DNA of 23,040 bases, from contig BQXR01000015.1 of NCBI GenBank assembly GCA_033238645.1, positions 1 through 23,040 on the forward strand. The letters run 5' to 3'. This document shows positions 1 through 8,181 of the stretch, in pieces. The notes beneath the pieces are model-generated. The model worked only from the letters and a program-made list of their open reading frames with translations, was not told the DNA's origin and did no database searches. The DNA comes from Thiomicrorhabdus sp033238645. Lineage in GTDB: Bacteria; Pseudomonadota; Gammaproteobacteria; Thiomicrospirales; Thiomicrospiraceae. The first letter of the stretch is position 1. Every line of letters starts with the position of its first letter. The translations under genes and the position numbers were made by a program.

Positions 1-205
1 AGGCGGTAATTTGTATATGACCGCCTCATTTATTAATGCAATTGTTTCTGATTTGAATGAACAGATGCAGACCCAGTTTAAAGTCATTATGACTGGGGGT
101 AATGCACCAAAATTATGCCCATTAATTGACTTCAAATGTGAGTGCATTCCTGACCTTGTTTTACACGGAATGATAAATGTAGAAGAAAGTGTAAAAAAGA
201 GTTGA
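1..205 (+). CDS. coaX: Type III pantothenate kinase, C-terminal fragment
   Basis: The reading frame is open from the first bases of the window, so this is the 3' end of a gene that starts to the left. About 67 residues are visible. They carry TGGNAPKL, matching the TGGDA-type motif near the end of CoaX, and PDLVLHGM, matching the family's closing PDLVLxGL. CoaX is the cytoplasmic ATP-dependent enzyme for the first step of coenzyme A synthesis from pantothenate. coaX followed directly by tRNA genes is a common gammaproteobacterial order, which supports the call. The TGA stop at 203-205 lies inside the -35 box of the following tRNA promoter. Identification rests on a short C-terminal stretch, so it is good but not certain. 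Confidence 0.8.
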   Translation, partial: GGNLYMTASFINAIVSDLNEQMQTQFKVIMTGGNAPKLCPLIDFKCECIPDLVLHGMINVEESVKKS

Positions 206-229
206 CTCTAGAAGTCTGTTCCCTATAAT
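202..229 (+). promoter_or_regulatory. Sigma-70 promoter of tRNA-Thr
   Basis: TTGACT at 202-207 and a perfect TATAAT at 224-229 are separated by 16 bases. The -35 box overlaps the coaX stop codon. Transcription would start near 236, a few bases before the tRNA. Confidence 0.8.
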
Positions 230-241
230 ACGCAGCAAGTC

Positions 242-317
242 GCCGAAATAGCACAACTGGTAGTGCAACTGATTTGTAATCAGTAGGTTGTTGGTTCAAG
301 TCCAATTTTCGGCACCA
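242..317 (+). tRNA. tRNA-Thr (anticodon UGU)
   Basis: A 76-base cloverleaf can be folded by hand. The acceptor stem GCCGAAA (242-248) pairs with TTTCGGC (307-313). The anticodon stem ACTGA/TCAGT closes the loop TTTGTAA, which gives anticodon TGT. The T-arm is GTTGG/CCAAT with loop TTCAAGT. Discriminator A is followed by an encoded CCA at 315-317. It would read ACA and related threonine codons. In many relatives this position holds a tRNA cluster leading to tuf; here a single tRNA is followed at once by a terminator. Confidence 0.95.
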
Positions 318-323
318 TATTCT

Positions 324-361
324 AAAAGCCCGTAATTTCGTAGAGATTACGGGCTTTTTTT
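324..361 (+). terminator. Rho-independent terminator after tRNA-Thr
   Basis: AAAAGCCCGTAAT (324-336) pairs with ATTACGGGCTTTT and runs into a T tract ending at 361, with a nine-base loop. It closes the monocistronic tRNA unit. Confidence 0.9.
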
Positions 362-568
362 ATGCAATTAATTTAGTGTGGCGTAACTGATTAAGACAAC
401 TCTTTTTCATAAATACTCACTAGGGCTCAGCTCTTTCTTGTATTAATGAAGAGCAATCAATTTGTTCAACAGTCTGTTTAGCCTACTTACCTTCATTGCA
501 TAAATATTGATTTAGCACATGTCCTATACAATATTATTTCATCACTCATCGCATTTAAACTATGGTGA

Positions 569-598
569 TTGAATTGCTAGGTTTGTAGCTGGTATAAT
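569..598 (+). promoter_or_regulatory. Probable fabA promoter
   Basis: TTGAAT (569-574), an 18-base spacer and a perfect TATAAT (593-598) lie about 40 bases before the fabA start. The rest of the 362-637 gap is AT-rich and shows no gene. I could not see a convincing FabR- or FadR-type operator. Confidence 0.65.
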
Positions 599-637
599 GC
601 CGAGTAATTTTTATCAAAAAGCACTGGAAACACCCGA

Positions 638-1153
638 ATGGAACAGCAATCTAGTTTTACAAAAGAAGAGCTTTTATCAAGTGGCCGTGGCGAGCTTTTT
701 GGTCCTGGTAATGCACAACTACCAAAACCACCTATGTTGATGATGGATAGAGTTACACATATCTCTGAAGAAGGTGGTGAGTACGGTAAGGGTCAAATCA
801 GAGCTGAATTTGATATCAATCCAGATCTTTGGTTTTTTGAATGTCATTTTAACGAAGATCCTGTTATGCCTGGTTGTCTAGGTGTAGATGCTATGTGGCA
901 GTTAATTGGTTTCTTCTTAGGTTGGACTGGTGGCCCAGGACGTGGTCGTGCTTTGGGTTCAGGTGAAATTAAGTTCTATGGCCAGGTTTTACCAACGGCT
1001 AAGAAAGTTGAGTACGTTATCGATATGAAGCGTGTTATTAAGCGTAAGCTATATATGGGCTTAGGCGACGCTAAAATGTTTGTTGATGGTCGCGAAATTT
1101 ACAGTGCAAAAGATTTGAAAGTTGGTTTATTTACTAATACGGAAAATTTCTAA
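638..1153 (+). CDS. fabA: 3-hydroxydecanoyl-ACP dehydratase/isomerase FabA
   Basis: FabA dehydrates 3-hydroxyacyl-ACP and isomerises the C10 trans-2 product to cis-3, the branch point for unsaturated fatty acids in the type II pathway. The 171-residue length equals the family norm (E. coli 172), and the protein matches FabA end to end. The hot-dog active-site segment FFECHFNEDPVMPG places the catalytic His at residue 70 and the partner Asp at residue 84 (GVDAMWQ), the same positions as in E. coli. The start is preceded by GGAA at a suitable distance. It ends three bases before fabB, so the two are almost certainly co-transcribed and translationally linked, as in Pseudomonas. Confidence 0.97.
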   Translation: MEQQSSFTKEELLSSGRGELFGPGNAQLPKPPMLMMDRVTHISEEGGEYGKGQIRAEFDINPDLWFFECHFNEDPVMPGCLGVDAMWQLIGFFLGWTGGPGRGRALGSGEIKFYGQVLPTAKKVEYVIDMKRVIKRKLYMGLGDAKMFVDGREIYSAKDLKVGLFTNTENF

Positions 1154-1156
1154 GTT

Positions 1157-2377
1157 ATGAAAAGAGTCGTCATTACAGGTGTTGGGATTGTTTCTAGTTT
1201 AGGAAACAATAAAGAAGATGTTACAGAATCTCTGTTCGAAGGTCGCTCAGGTATTGTTGCAGCGCCAGAGTATACTGAGAATGGACTACGTTCACAGATT
1301 CATGGAGCCGTAAAGGATCTTAATTTTTCTGATCATATTGATCGTAAGCAGTTACGCTTTATGGGAGACGCTGCGGCTTACTCTTTTATCGCGATGAAAC
1401 AAGCTGTAGAAGATTCTGGACTGTCTGAAGAGCAGGTTTCAAATCCGCGTACAGGCCTAATCGCAGGTTCTGGTGGTGGTTCTAACTCTAACTCAACTCA
1501 GGCAGTAGAGATTGCTCGCACGAAGGGTGTTCGTCGTGTTGGGCCTTATATGGTTACCCGTACAATGGGTTCAACTGTTTCAGCTTGTTTAGCAACACCT
1601 TTCAAAATCAAAGGTATTAACTACTCAATCAGCTCGGCATGTTCTACTTCTGCACACTGTATTGGTACTGCTGTTGAGCAGATTCAGTTAGGTAAGCAGG
1701 ATGTTGTTTTTGCTGGCGGTGGTGAAGAGTTACACTGGACCATGTCTGTTATGTTTGATGCAATGGGTGCTCTATCAACTAAGAACAATGATAATCCAAC
1801 AAAAGCTTCTCGTGCTTATGATGCTGACCGTGATGGTTTTGTGATTGCAGGTGGTGGTGGAATGGTTGTTGTTGAAGAGCTTGAACATGCACTTGCACGT
1901 GGTGCAAAAATCTACGCTGAAATTACTGGTTACGGTGCTAACTCTGATGGTTATGATATGGTTGCGCCTTCTGGTGAAGGTGCGGTGCGTTGTATGCAGA
2001 TGGCCTTAGCGACGGTTGATGGTGATATTGATTATATTAACCCTCACGGGACTTCGACCCCTGTTGGTGATACAAAGGAAGCTGCGGCAATCCGTGAAGT
2101 ATTTGGTGAAAATATTCCAAAGATTAGCTCAACAAAATCTATGTCAGGTCACTCTTTAGGTGCCGCAGGGGTTCATGAGTTCATCTATAGTTTGATGATG
2201 TTAGAGAATGACTTTATTGCACCATCTATCAATATTGACAATTTAGATGAGCAGTGTGCAGGTATGCCAATCGTGACTAAGCGTATTGATAATGCGGGTA
2301 TTAACCGTGTTATGAGTAACAGTTTTGGCTTTGGTGGAACTAATGCTTCTGTTGTTTTTGAGCGTTACAAAGCTTAG
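1157..2377 (+). CDS. fabB: 3-oxoacyl-ACP synthase I FabB
   Basis: FabB (KAS I) condenses malonyl-ACP with acyl-ACP and is the enzyme that elongates the cis-3-decenoyl-ACP made by FabA. It is 406 residues, exactly the usual length. The catalytic triad is complete: Cys162 in SSACSTSAH, His297 in NPHGTSTPVGD and His332 in SGHSLGAAG, with the conserved Lys327 in SSTKSMSGH. The glycine-rich C-terminal FGFGGTNAS motif is present. The start lies three bases after the fabA stop. Together with fabA it makes up the FabA/FabB route characteristic of Gammaproteobacteria. Confidence 0.97.
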   Translation: MKRVVITGVGIVSSLGNNKEDVTESLFEGRSGIVAAPEYTENGLRSQIHGAVKDLNFSDHIDRKQLRFMGDAAAYSFIAMKQAVEDSGLSEEQVSNPRTGLIAGSGGGSNSNSTQAVEIARTKGVRRVGPYMVTRTMGSTVSACLATPFKIKGINYSISSACSTSAHCIGTAVEQIQLGKQDVVFAGGGEELHWTMSVMFDAMGALSTKNNDNPTKASRAYDADRDGFVIAGGGGMVVVEELEHALARGAKIYAEITGYGANSDGYDMVAPSGEGAVRCMQMALATVDGDIDYINPHGTSTPVGDTKEAAAIREVFGENIPKISSTKSMSGHSLGAAGVHEFIYSLMMLENDFIAPSINIDNLDEQCAGMPIVTKRIDNAGINRVMSNSFGFGGTNASVVFERYKA

Positions 2378-2428
2378 AGTTAAGTACATCAAGTCGGTTG
2401 CTTTGTAAACTGGCTAAACGCACTTATT

Positions 2429-2469
2429 AAAAAACCGAGTAGGGAATAAATCTCTACTCGGTTTTTTTT
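2429..2469. terminator. Bidirectional terminator between fabB and the minus-strand ftsY operon
   Basis: ACCGAGTAG and CTACTCGGT form a perfect stem flanked by six A residues on the left and eight T residues on the right. It can therefore end transcription arriving from fabB (plus) and from the convergent lipoprotein gene (minus). Confidence 0.9.
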
Positions 2470-2508
2470 ATGTCTACTGAAAATGTTTAGTTTGTACCTT
2501 TCTACCCG

Positions 2509-3111
2509 CTATGAACAGCGGCGATACTGTTTTTGATACATTCTGCTACGACTAGACACCTTCTTGGCAACACGCTGCAACCAAGGTTTTTTAAGGTAGG
2601 TTCTGCGTGAGTAACCACCTTGACCTTCATGATAGGCAAGATAAAGCTTATAGGTGTCTTTACGCGAGATTTTCAGACGTTTGTGAGACTGCTTGTTATA
2701 CCAGCCCATAAAATCTAATGCATCATAAATATCAGAACGACTGGCACTCCAGCGCCTAGTTGCCTTTTTATAATCCCCCCAAGTCGCATCTTGAGCTTGT
2801 GCATAGCCATAAGCACTAGAATTTCTAGGTAGAGGAATTAGACCTAGCAGGTAAGGCCTGTCAGGTTGAGCATGTGGCTTAAAGCGAGACTCTTGATGTA
2901 CCATTGCCATTAAAACATAGGGTGGTGTTCCCCATTTTTTATAAGAGCGCTTAGCAGCTGAGCGCCACTCTCTATCATGGTTAAAAATAGAGCAGATATT
3001 GTCATAGGTTTTCTTTGGCGGCGGTGTACTACTACAACCTGCTAGTAGTGTAAAAGAGCCAATTAAAGCGAGACCTAGATATTTACGTCCCAAAGAGGAT
3101 ATTTTATTCAT
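2509..3111 (-). CDS. Lytic-transglycosylase-like (SLT-fold) lipoprotein
   Basis: The 200-residue product starts with a lipoprotein signal whose lipobox LLAG-C puts the acylated Cys at residue 26. The mature part has the features of a lysozyme-like SLT domain: MAMVHQESRF with the likely catalytic Glu74, the SSAYGYAQAQDATW segment (about 98-111) in place of the usual GLMQ motif, and LAYHEGQGGY (about 158-167). It probably cleaves or binds peptidoglycan in the periplasm, anchored to a membrane. The C-terminal tail is very basic (many K/R from 170 on). Its ATG overlaps the stop of the preceding gene as TAATG, so translation is coupled. It is not one of the named E. coli Mlt proteins, so no symbol is given. 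Catalytic activity is inferred. Confidence 0.8.
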   Translation of the reverse strand: MNKISSLGRKYLGLALIGSFTLLAGCSSTPPPKKTYDNICSIFNHDREWRSAAKRSYKKWGTPPYVLMAMVHQESRFKPHAQPDRPYLLGLIPLPRNSSAYGYAQAQDATWGDYKKATRRWSASRSDIYDALDFMGWYNKQSHKRLKISRKDTYKLYLAYHEGQGGYSRRTYLKKPWLQRVAKKVSSRSRMYQKQYRRCS

Positions 3112-3899
3112 TATTGCTTTCCGTAGATAAAACTTTGACGATAAATGACATCTTGCTGTTCATTGATGACTTCAATATACCACTGTCCCTGCCAAGCACT
3201 ACTCATTTTTTTTGATGACCAGAAGTGGCGCTGAGTACTTTTAATTGTCAGAGGGATAGTCGCTAAATATTGATTATTATATCGCCAGCGATGATAAAGG
3301 GTTTGTTCATTCGTATTTTCAATTTGTGTAAAGAAGTAGATCTCTCGGATATATTTGGGGATCTGTTTTTGAAGAGGTTGACTTGGGGCGCTGTTTTCCA
3401 TAGCGGCGGACAAAACCACATTTGAAATTTTAATATCACTTTTGACAATTGGGGTTATTGGCGGTAAAGCTTGCGAAGCCTTAGCCAGCTCTAACTGGTT
3501 TTTCTCTATATCAGCCCTTTGAGCCACGGATAATAGAGCCAAACTTTCAGTACGGCTTAAAGAAGGAGTCTGCTCATTTGGTCTTTGTGCTTGCTGTGCC
3601 AGATAGGCCTGTTCTGCATCGTATTTATGAATAATAAGATAGGCCGTTGCGAGGCCACCCAGAATCATCACAACATACCATGTGATACGACAACGCCAGC
3701 AAGTTGGTGAACCAAGCATGTCACTATGGATAAGATCCTCTTTTGCTTGATCCCAACCCTGCTGAAAGTAGTCTCGTTTATGTAGATCCTGACGGAAGGT
3801 ATTTGGCATACTGTTCAGTAATTTACCTTCTAAACCCAGTCGATAACCTCTTTTAAAGGCGTGCTGGTAATCTAGGTTGTCAGTATCTGGTATCTGCAT
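3111..3899 (-). CDS. Membrane protein with RMF-like N-terminus and C-terminal DUF2914 domain
   Basis: This 262-residue protein has three parts. Residues 12-56 resemble ribosome modulation factor: AFKRGYRLGLEGK, then a basic stretch, then FQQGWDQAKED, echoing the RGY..G..G...GW..A..D pattern of RMF. Residues 73-90 form one transmembrane helix, preceded by CWRCR. A Gln- and Ser-rich linker follows, and residues 183-260 match DUF2914 (IYFFTQIEN, HRWRYN, SSKKMSSAWQGQWYIEV, SFIYG). By the positive-inside rule the RMF-like part should be cytoplasmic and DUF2914 periplasmic. It starts 25 bases after ftsY and overlaps the next gene by one base. The DUF2914 call is firm; the RMF resemblance is by eye, and function is unknown. 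Confidence 0.75.
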   Translation of the reverse strand: MQIPDTDNLDYQHAFKRGYRLGLEGKLLNSMPNTFRQDLHKRDYFQQGWDQAKEDLIHSDMLGSPTCWRCRITWYVVMILGGLATAYLIIHKYDAEQAYLAQQAQRPNEQTPSLSRTESLALLSVAQRADIEKNQLELAKASQALPPITPIVKSDIKISNVVLSAAMENSAPSQPLQKQIPKYIREIYFFTQIENTNEQTLYHRWRYNNQYLATIPLTIKSTQRHFWSSKKMSSAWQGQWYIEVINEQQDVIYRQSFIYGKQ

Positions 3900-3924
3900 T
3901 TAGAAACTACTTCTCTATAAGCGG

Positions 3925-5199
3925 CTAGTGACTCTCTTGGTCAAAAAGTGCCTTTGTAAAAGCCTTGCTCTCAAATGGACGTAGATCATCAATCGACTCA
4001 CCGACCCCAATAAAACGAATAGGAATCTGCGTTTGTTCAGCCAAGGCAAAGACGATTCCACCTTTTGCAGTCCCATCTAACTTAGTGAGCGTAATACCAG
4101 AAACACCAATAGCCTCTTTAAATTGCTGTGCTTGGTTCAGGGCATTTTGCCCTGTTCCAGCATCAATTACCAACATCACTTCATGTGGGGCTGTAGGGTC
4201 AATTTTAGCCATAACACGCCCCACTTTCTTAAGCTCTTCCATCAAGTTTGTTTGAGTGTGAAGACGACCTGCTGTATCGGCAATGAGTATATCAATTTTT
4301 TTAGCTTTCGCTGATTGAATGGCATCAAATAGAACTGCTGCAGAATCAGCCCCAGTTTTTTGTGCAATGACGGGAACATCGTTACGTTCACCCCATGTTT
4401 GCAACTGCTCAACCGCAGCAGCACGGAAAGTATCTCCCGCGGCTAACATCACTGATTTACCTTCTTGTTTATACTTGTGCGCCAGCTTACCAATAGTCGT
4501 GGTTTTACCAACCCCATTAATACCGACCATTAAGATAACAAAAGGTCCTTCATTGTTAACTAGGTGATCATCAACTTCTAAAGGTGAAATCATAGGCTCT
4601 AAAATAGCCTCTAACTGACCTTTTAAAGAAGTAACAAGTGCTTCTGGGTCTTTCAGTTCTTTACGAGAAACTTGTTCGGTTAGGTTGCTGATAATACGGT
4701 CAGTAGCATCAATCCCCACATCCGCCGTTAATAGAATCATCTCTAGTTCCTCAAGAAGGTCATCATCAATCTCTTTACGGCCTAACACTAGGCTGGCTAG
4801 GCTGTCAGTAAAGCCCTGACGTGTCTTACTTAAGCCCTTTTTTAATCGAGTGAAGAAACTCTCTTTTTTAGGTTTTTCTTCGATAACTTCTTTAACCGCT
4901 TCTTCAATGGCGACTTCGGCAACAATGGTTTCTACTGCTGGGGCTTCTGCGGCTTGATTAATGCCTATTTCAACAATTTCAGGCTTAGAGTCTATGGATT
5001 CAGAGAGGCTTTCTGTAGTAATTTTATTTTGAGCAGGGGGGCTAGCATCTATTAACGGTGACGTATCAGTAGACTTGCTAGGGGTTTGTTCTACAACGTC
5101 CTGTTGATCTAGATTGTTAACATCACTGGTAACTTCGTGACTAACGTCTTTAGATTCTTCAGTTTCTGTTTTTTTCTTACGGCGTAAAAAGCTGAACAT
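3925..5199 (-). CDS. ftsY: Signal recognition particle receptor FtsY
   Basis: FtsY is the SRP receptor GTPase that docks ribosome-nascent chain complexes at the inner membrane. The 424 residues show an acidic A domain (about 1-115) that begins with the basic MFSFLRRKKK membrane-targeting start, an N domain (about 115-215) and a GTPase G domain. The G1 loop is GINGVGKT (226-233), DTFRAAAVEQL is at 256-266, DTAGR at 308-312 and TKLDGTAKGG at 372-381, all intact. AGGA precedes the ATG. In many relatives ftsE, ftsX and rpoH follow; here the gene is followed instead by a DUF2914 protein and a transglycosylase-like lipoprotein. It is divergent from the M16 peptidase pair, a common gammaproteobacterial arrangement. 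Confidence 0.97.
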   Translation of the reverse strand: MFSFLRRKKKTETEESKDVSHEVTSDVNNLDQQDVVEQTPSKSTDTSPLIDASPPAQNKITTESLSESIDSKPEIVEIGINQAAEAPAVETIVAEVAIEEAVKEVIEEKPKKESFFTRLKKGLSKTRQGFTDSLASLVLGRKEIDDDLLEELEMILLTADVGIDATDRIISNLTEQVSRKELKDPEALVTSLKGQLEAILEPMISPLEVDDHLVNNEGPFVILMVGINGVGKTTTIGKLAHKYKQEGKSVMLAAGDTFRAAAVEQLQTWGERNDVPVIAQKTGADSAAVLFDAIQSAKAKKIDILIADTAGRLHTQTNLMEELKKVGRVMAKIDPTAPHEVMLVIDAGTGQNALNQAQQFKEAIGVSGITLTKLDGTAKGGIVFALAEQTQIPIRFIGVGESIDDLRPFESKAFTKALFDQESH

Positions 5200-5362
5200 T
5201 TTATGTTCCTGTTAAGACCAAATTTAGCTGAAATAAAACGCATGGTTTTGCACAACTATTTAGTACGTGAAATTAAATATTACGCTATTATAAATCAATT
5301 CAATTTGCTTGTTTGAACAACCCGTTATTAAGAGCACTTGAAGTAAAATTAGCTGAGGTAAT

Positions 5363-6766
5363 ATGAACAAAATCGACTCTATTTCATCTGTTATAGCCAT
5401 TAAGCCATTGCGCAGATTAGCTGTAACCGCTGTACTATCACTTCTCTCATTTAGTGCATTGGCCAATATGACAGAGTACCAGCTTGATAATGGTATGAAG
5501 ATCATTGTCAAAGAGGATCATCGTGCGCCCGTTGTCGTCCATCAAGTTTGGTATCGTGTGGGTGGATCCTATGAACAGCCTGGTAAAACGGGGCTTTCAC
5601 ATATGCTAGAGCACATGATGTTTAAGGGCACTAAAACCTTAAAGCCAGGAGAGTTCTCTAAAATTGTCTCTCAGTTGGGGGGGCAAGAGAATGCTTTTAC
5701 CTCTTCTGATTACACGGCTTACTACCAAGTGGTTGGTAAACAACACCTTGAAACAGTGATGCGTTTGGAAGCAGATCGTATGCGTAATCTCGTGATTCTA
5801 GATGAGGAGTTTGATAAAGAGCGTGATGTGGTCACTGAAGAGCGTCGCTGGCGCTTAGAGGATAAGCCCGCTTCTAAATTACGTGAGCAGTTTAATGCGA
5901 CTGCTTTTATGAACAGCCCCGCTCGAAATCCTGTGATTGGTTGGATGACTGATATTCGTAGCTACAGTGCTCAAGATATGCGTGACTGGTACAAATTATG
6001 GTATGCACCAAATAATGCAACCTTAGTGGTTGCGGGTGATGTAGAGCCTGAAGCAGTGCTCGCTCTGGCCAAAACTTACTATGGTCCTTATAAAGCTGAG
6101 ACCATTCCAATGCTAAAGCCTCAGTTAGAGATAGAACAAGAGGGTTTACGTCGTATTGAGTTAAAAGGTAATACTAAAGTTCCTTCACTAAAAATGGGCT
6201 TTAAGGTACCAAGTTTAGTCACGGTAAAAACAGATGCAGAGCGACAGGAAGTTTATGCACTATCGGTACTGAGTAGTATTTTAGATGGTGGTAGTAGTAG
6301 TCGCCTGCCTGCATCATTGGTGCGAGATCAAAAAGTAGCTGCTTCTGTGGGCACTTATTACAGCAGTAATGATCGTCTATTAACCCTGTTCCATCTTAGT
6401 GGTACACCCATGACAGGTCACAAAGTTGAAGCGGTTGAAAAAGCCCTTTTAGCTGAGGTTGATCTCCTGAAAAAAGAGCCTGTTTCACAGGAGGAGTTAG
6501 AGCGTGTTTGGGCAATGGATGAAGCCAGTCATGTCTACTATCGTGACTCAATTCAATCACAAGCGTCTATTATTGGTTCTTTAGCCAGTGTTGGCCTACC
6601 CGCAGATACCTTAGATAACTGGATTGAAAATATCCGCAAAGTAACACCTGAACAAATTCAGGCGGTAGCTAACAAGTATCTCAATCGCGATAACCTAACA
6701 ATCGGCATTTTATATCCTGATGGCAAAGATCATTCTGGACAGAAAGCCTATAGAGGGAGACATTAA
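5363..6766 (+). CDS. M16-family zinc metallopeptidase, catalytic subunit type
   Basis: The 467-residue product begins with a signal peptide (basic start, hydrophobic core, ALA cleavage after about residue 34), so it acts in the periplasm or cell envelope. The inverted zinc motif HMLEH at 80-84 gives two zinc His and the catalytic Glu83. The third zinc ligand is a Glu at 159/160, about 76 residues downstream, as expected for the family. The C-terminal half carries the second M16 domain with SSRL (about residue 313). GAGG lies just upstream of the ATG. It forms an operon with the next gene, which starts directly after its stop. Such pairs are bacterial relatives of the mitochondrial processing peptidase; the substrate is not known. 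Confidence 0.92.
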   Translation: MNKIDSISSVIAIKPLRRLAVTAVLSLLSFSALANMTEYQLDNGMKIIVKEDHRAPVVVHQVWYRVGGSYEQPGKTGLSHMLEHMMFKGTKTLKPGEFSKIVSQLGGQENAFTSSDYTAYYQVVGKQHLETVMRLEADRMRNLVILDEEFDKERDVVTEERRWRLEDKPASKLREQFNATAFMNSPARNPVIGWMTDIRSYSAQDMRDWYKLWYAPNNATLVVAGDVEPEAVLALAKTYYGPYKAETIPMLKPQLEIEQEGLRRIELKGNTKVPSLKMGFKVPSLVTVKTDAERQEVYALSVLSSILDGGSSSRLPASLVRDQKVAASVGTYYSSNDRLLTLFHLSGTPMTGHKVEAVEKALLAEVDLLKKEPVSQEELERVWAMDEASHVYYRDSIQSQASIIGSLASVGLPADTLDNWIENIRKVTPEQIQAVANKYLNRDNLTIGILYPDGKDHSGQKAYRGRH

Positions 6767-8122
6767 ATGTTGTTGTTTTCGAAATTAAATTTAAAGTCAA
6801 AAAAACAAACTAAGATGATAAAAAATTCACTAATGATTTTGATCAGCTTAAGCATGATGATGTTTGCAAAGGGCAGTTTAGCGGCGGTGAATATACAACA
6901 GTGGCAGACACAAAGTGGTGCCAAAGTGATGTATGTTTATGCACCTGAACTACCCATGTTGGATATTCGTATTAGCTTTGATGCGGGGAGTGCTCGTGAT
7001 GGTGATAAGTGGGGTTTAGCTTCATTGACGACCAGCCTACAAGGTTTAAAAACACAAAAGCATGATGAAGAAACGTTAACCAAGATGGCTAATGATTTAG
7101 GTGCCAATATTGGTGGTGGTGTTGACCGGGACATGGCTTACTTCTCATTAAGAACGCTAACACGTGACTCTATTCTAGAGCCAGCATTAGATCTTTTTTC
7201 AGAAACCATGTCACAAACGATATTTGATGCAGCTATTTTTGATCGAGAAGTTAAGCGTTTATTGGTTGGGCTAAAGCAACAAGAGTTGAACCCGAGTAGT
7301 ATTATCAGGAAGGCATTTTGGAAGAGTCTATATGGCACACACCCTTATGCAAATCCTACACATGGCACAGTAGAGAGTGTTAAAAAGATTCAACTGGAAG
7401 ACCTTAAGGCATTCTATCAACAGTATATGGTGACGCGTAATGCGAGTATCTCAATTGTAGGGAATATTGATAGAGCTCAGGCAGAGGCTATCTCAAAGCA
7501 GTTACTACAGGGTTTACCAGAGGGAGTAAAGCCAGCAGCGATTGCTAAGCCTATTGCAATAACAACCACCGAACATATTCTGATTGATTTTGATTCAAGT
7601 CAGACCTATTTTAGACAAGGTCAGATTGGTGTAGAGCGCGGTCACCCTGACTATTACGCGCTATTTTTAGGTAATCACTTATTAGGAGGCAGTGGTTTTG
7701 GTTCGCTATTAATGGAAGAGGTACGTGAGAAACGTGGTTTGGTTTATAGCGTAGGTAGTGGTTTTTCGCCAATGAAACAAGCAGGCCCGTGGTTAGTTGC
7801 ACTCTCGACTAAAAACAAAAGTGCTAAAGAGGCTAAGAAGATCGTAAATGAGACGATTAGAGCCTTTATGAAAGACTTTGATGATAAACACTTTCAAGCC
7901 ATTAAAGATAATCTGATTGGAGGGTTTCCACTGCGTATTGATAGTAACGGTAAGATTATCAGCTATATCGCGATGATTGGTTTTTATGATCTACCTTTGG
8001 ATTATTTAGAAGCCTTTCCTAAAGCAATTGAGAGGCTAACTAAGCAGCAAGTACTAGATGCTTGGCAACGTAATATGGATCTGAGCAAAATGAGTTCTGT
8101 AATGGTGGGTAAACCAGAATAA
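6767..8122 (+). CDS. M16-family peptidase homologue lacking the zinc motif
   Basis: This 451-residue protein is the partner of the preceding M16 enzyme. The HxxEH motif is absent: the equivalent region reads WGLASLTTSLQGLKT, so it should not bind catalytic zinc. It retains the C-terminal substrate-binding segment with R and Y residues (LLMEEVREKRGLVYSVGSG), typical of the non-catalytic subunit in heterodimeric M16 enzymes. The ATG abuts the previous stop (TAAATG), and GGGAGA lies at a good distance before it. An internal Met17 would give a more standard signal peptide (hydrophobic core, cleavage after about SLAA), so the exact start is uncertain. It probably pairs with the upstream gene product in the periplasm. 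Confidence 0.9.
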   Translation: MLLFSKLNLKSKKQTKMIKNSLMILISLSMMMFAKGSLAAVNIQQWQTQSGAKVMYVYAPELPMLDIRISFDAGSARDGDKWGLASLTTSLQGLKTQKHDEETLTKMANDLGANIGGGVDRDMAYFSLRTLTRDSILEPALDLFSETMSQTIFDAAIFDREVKRLLVGLKQQELNPSSIIRKAFWKSLYGTHPYANPTHGTVESVKKIQLEDLKAFYQQYMVTRNASISIVGNIDRAQAEAISKQLLQGLPEGVKPAAIAKPIAITTTEHILIDFDSSQTYFRQGQIGVERGHPDYYALFLGNHLLGGSGFGSLLMEEVREKRGLVYSVGSGFSPMKQAGPWLVALSTKNKSAKEAKKIVNETIRAFMKDFDDKHFQAIKDNLIGGFPLRIDSNGKIISYIAMIGFYDLPLDYLEAFPKAIERLTKQQVLDAWQRNMDLSKMSSVMVGKPE

Positions 8123-8144
8123 TCAACCTAGGCTTAGGTAAGTT

Positions 8145-8174
8145 AAAAAAGAGGCTTAAAAGCCTCTTTTTTTT
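8145..8174. terminator. Bidirectional terminator between M16 pair and GGDEF-EAL gene
   Basis: AAAAAAGAGGCT (8145-8156), loop TAAA, then AGCCTCTTTTTTTT to 8174. Both flanks are A/T tracts in the correct sense, so it serves both convergent units. Confidence 0.9.
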
Positions 8175-8181
8175 GATTTGA

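Noticed and set aside
1893..1907. Inverted repeat TTGCAC-GTG-GTGCAA
   Set aside because: It lies within the fabB coding sequence, codes for conserved residues and does not match parS flanks.
3263..4424. Several short open frames on both strands over ftsY and the DUF2914 gene
   Set aside because: They are out-of-frame shadows of the two genes and have no ribosome sites or family features.
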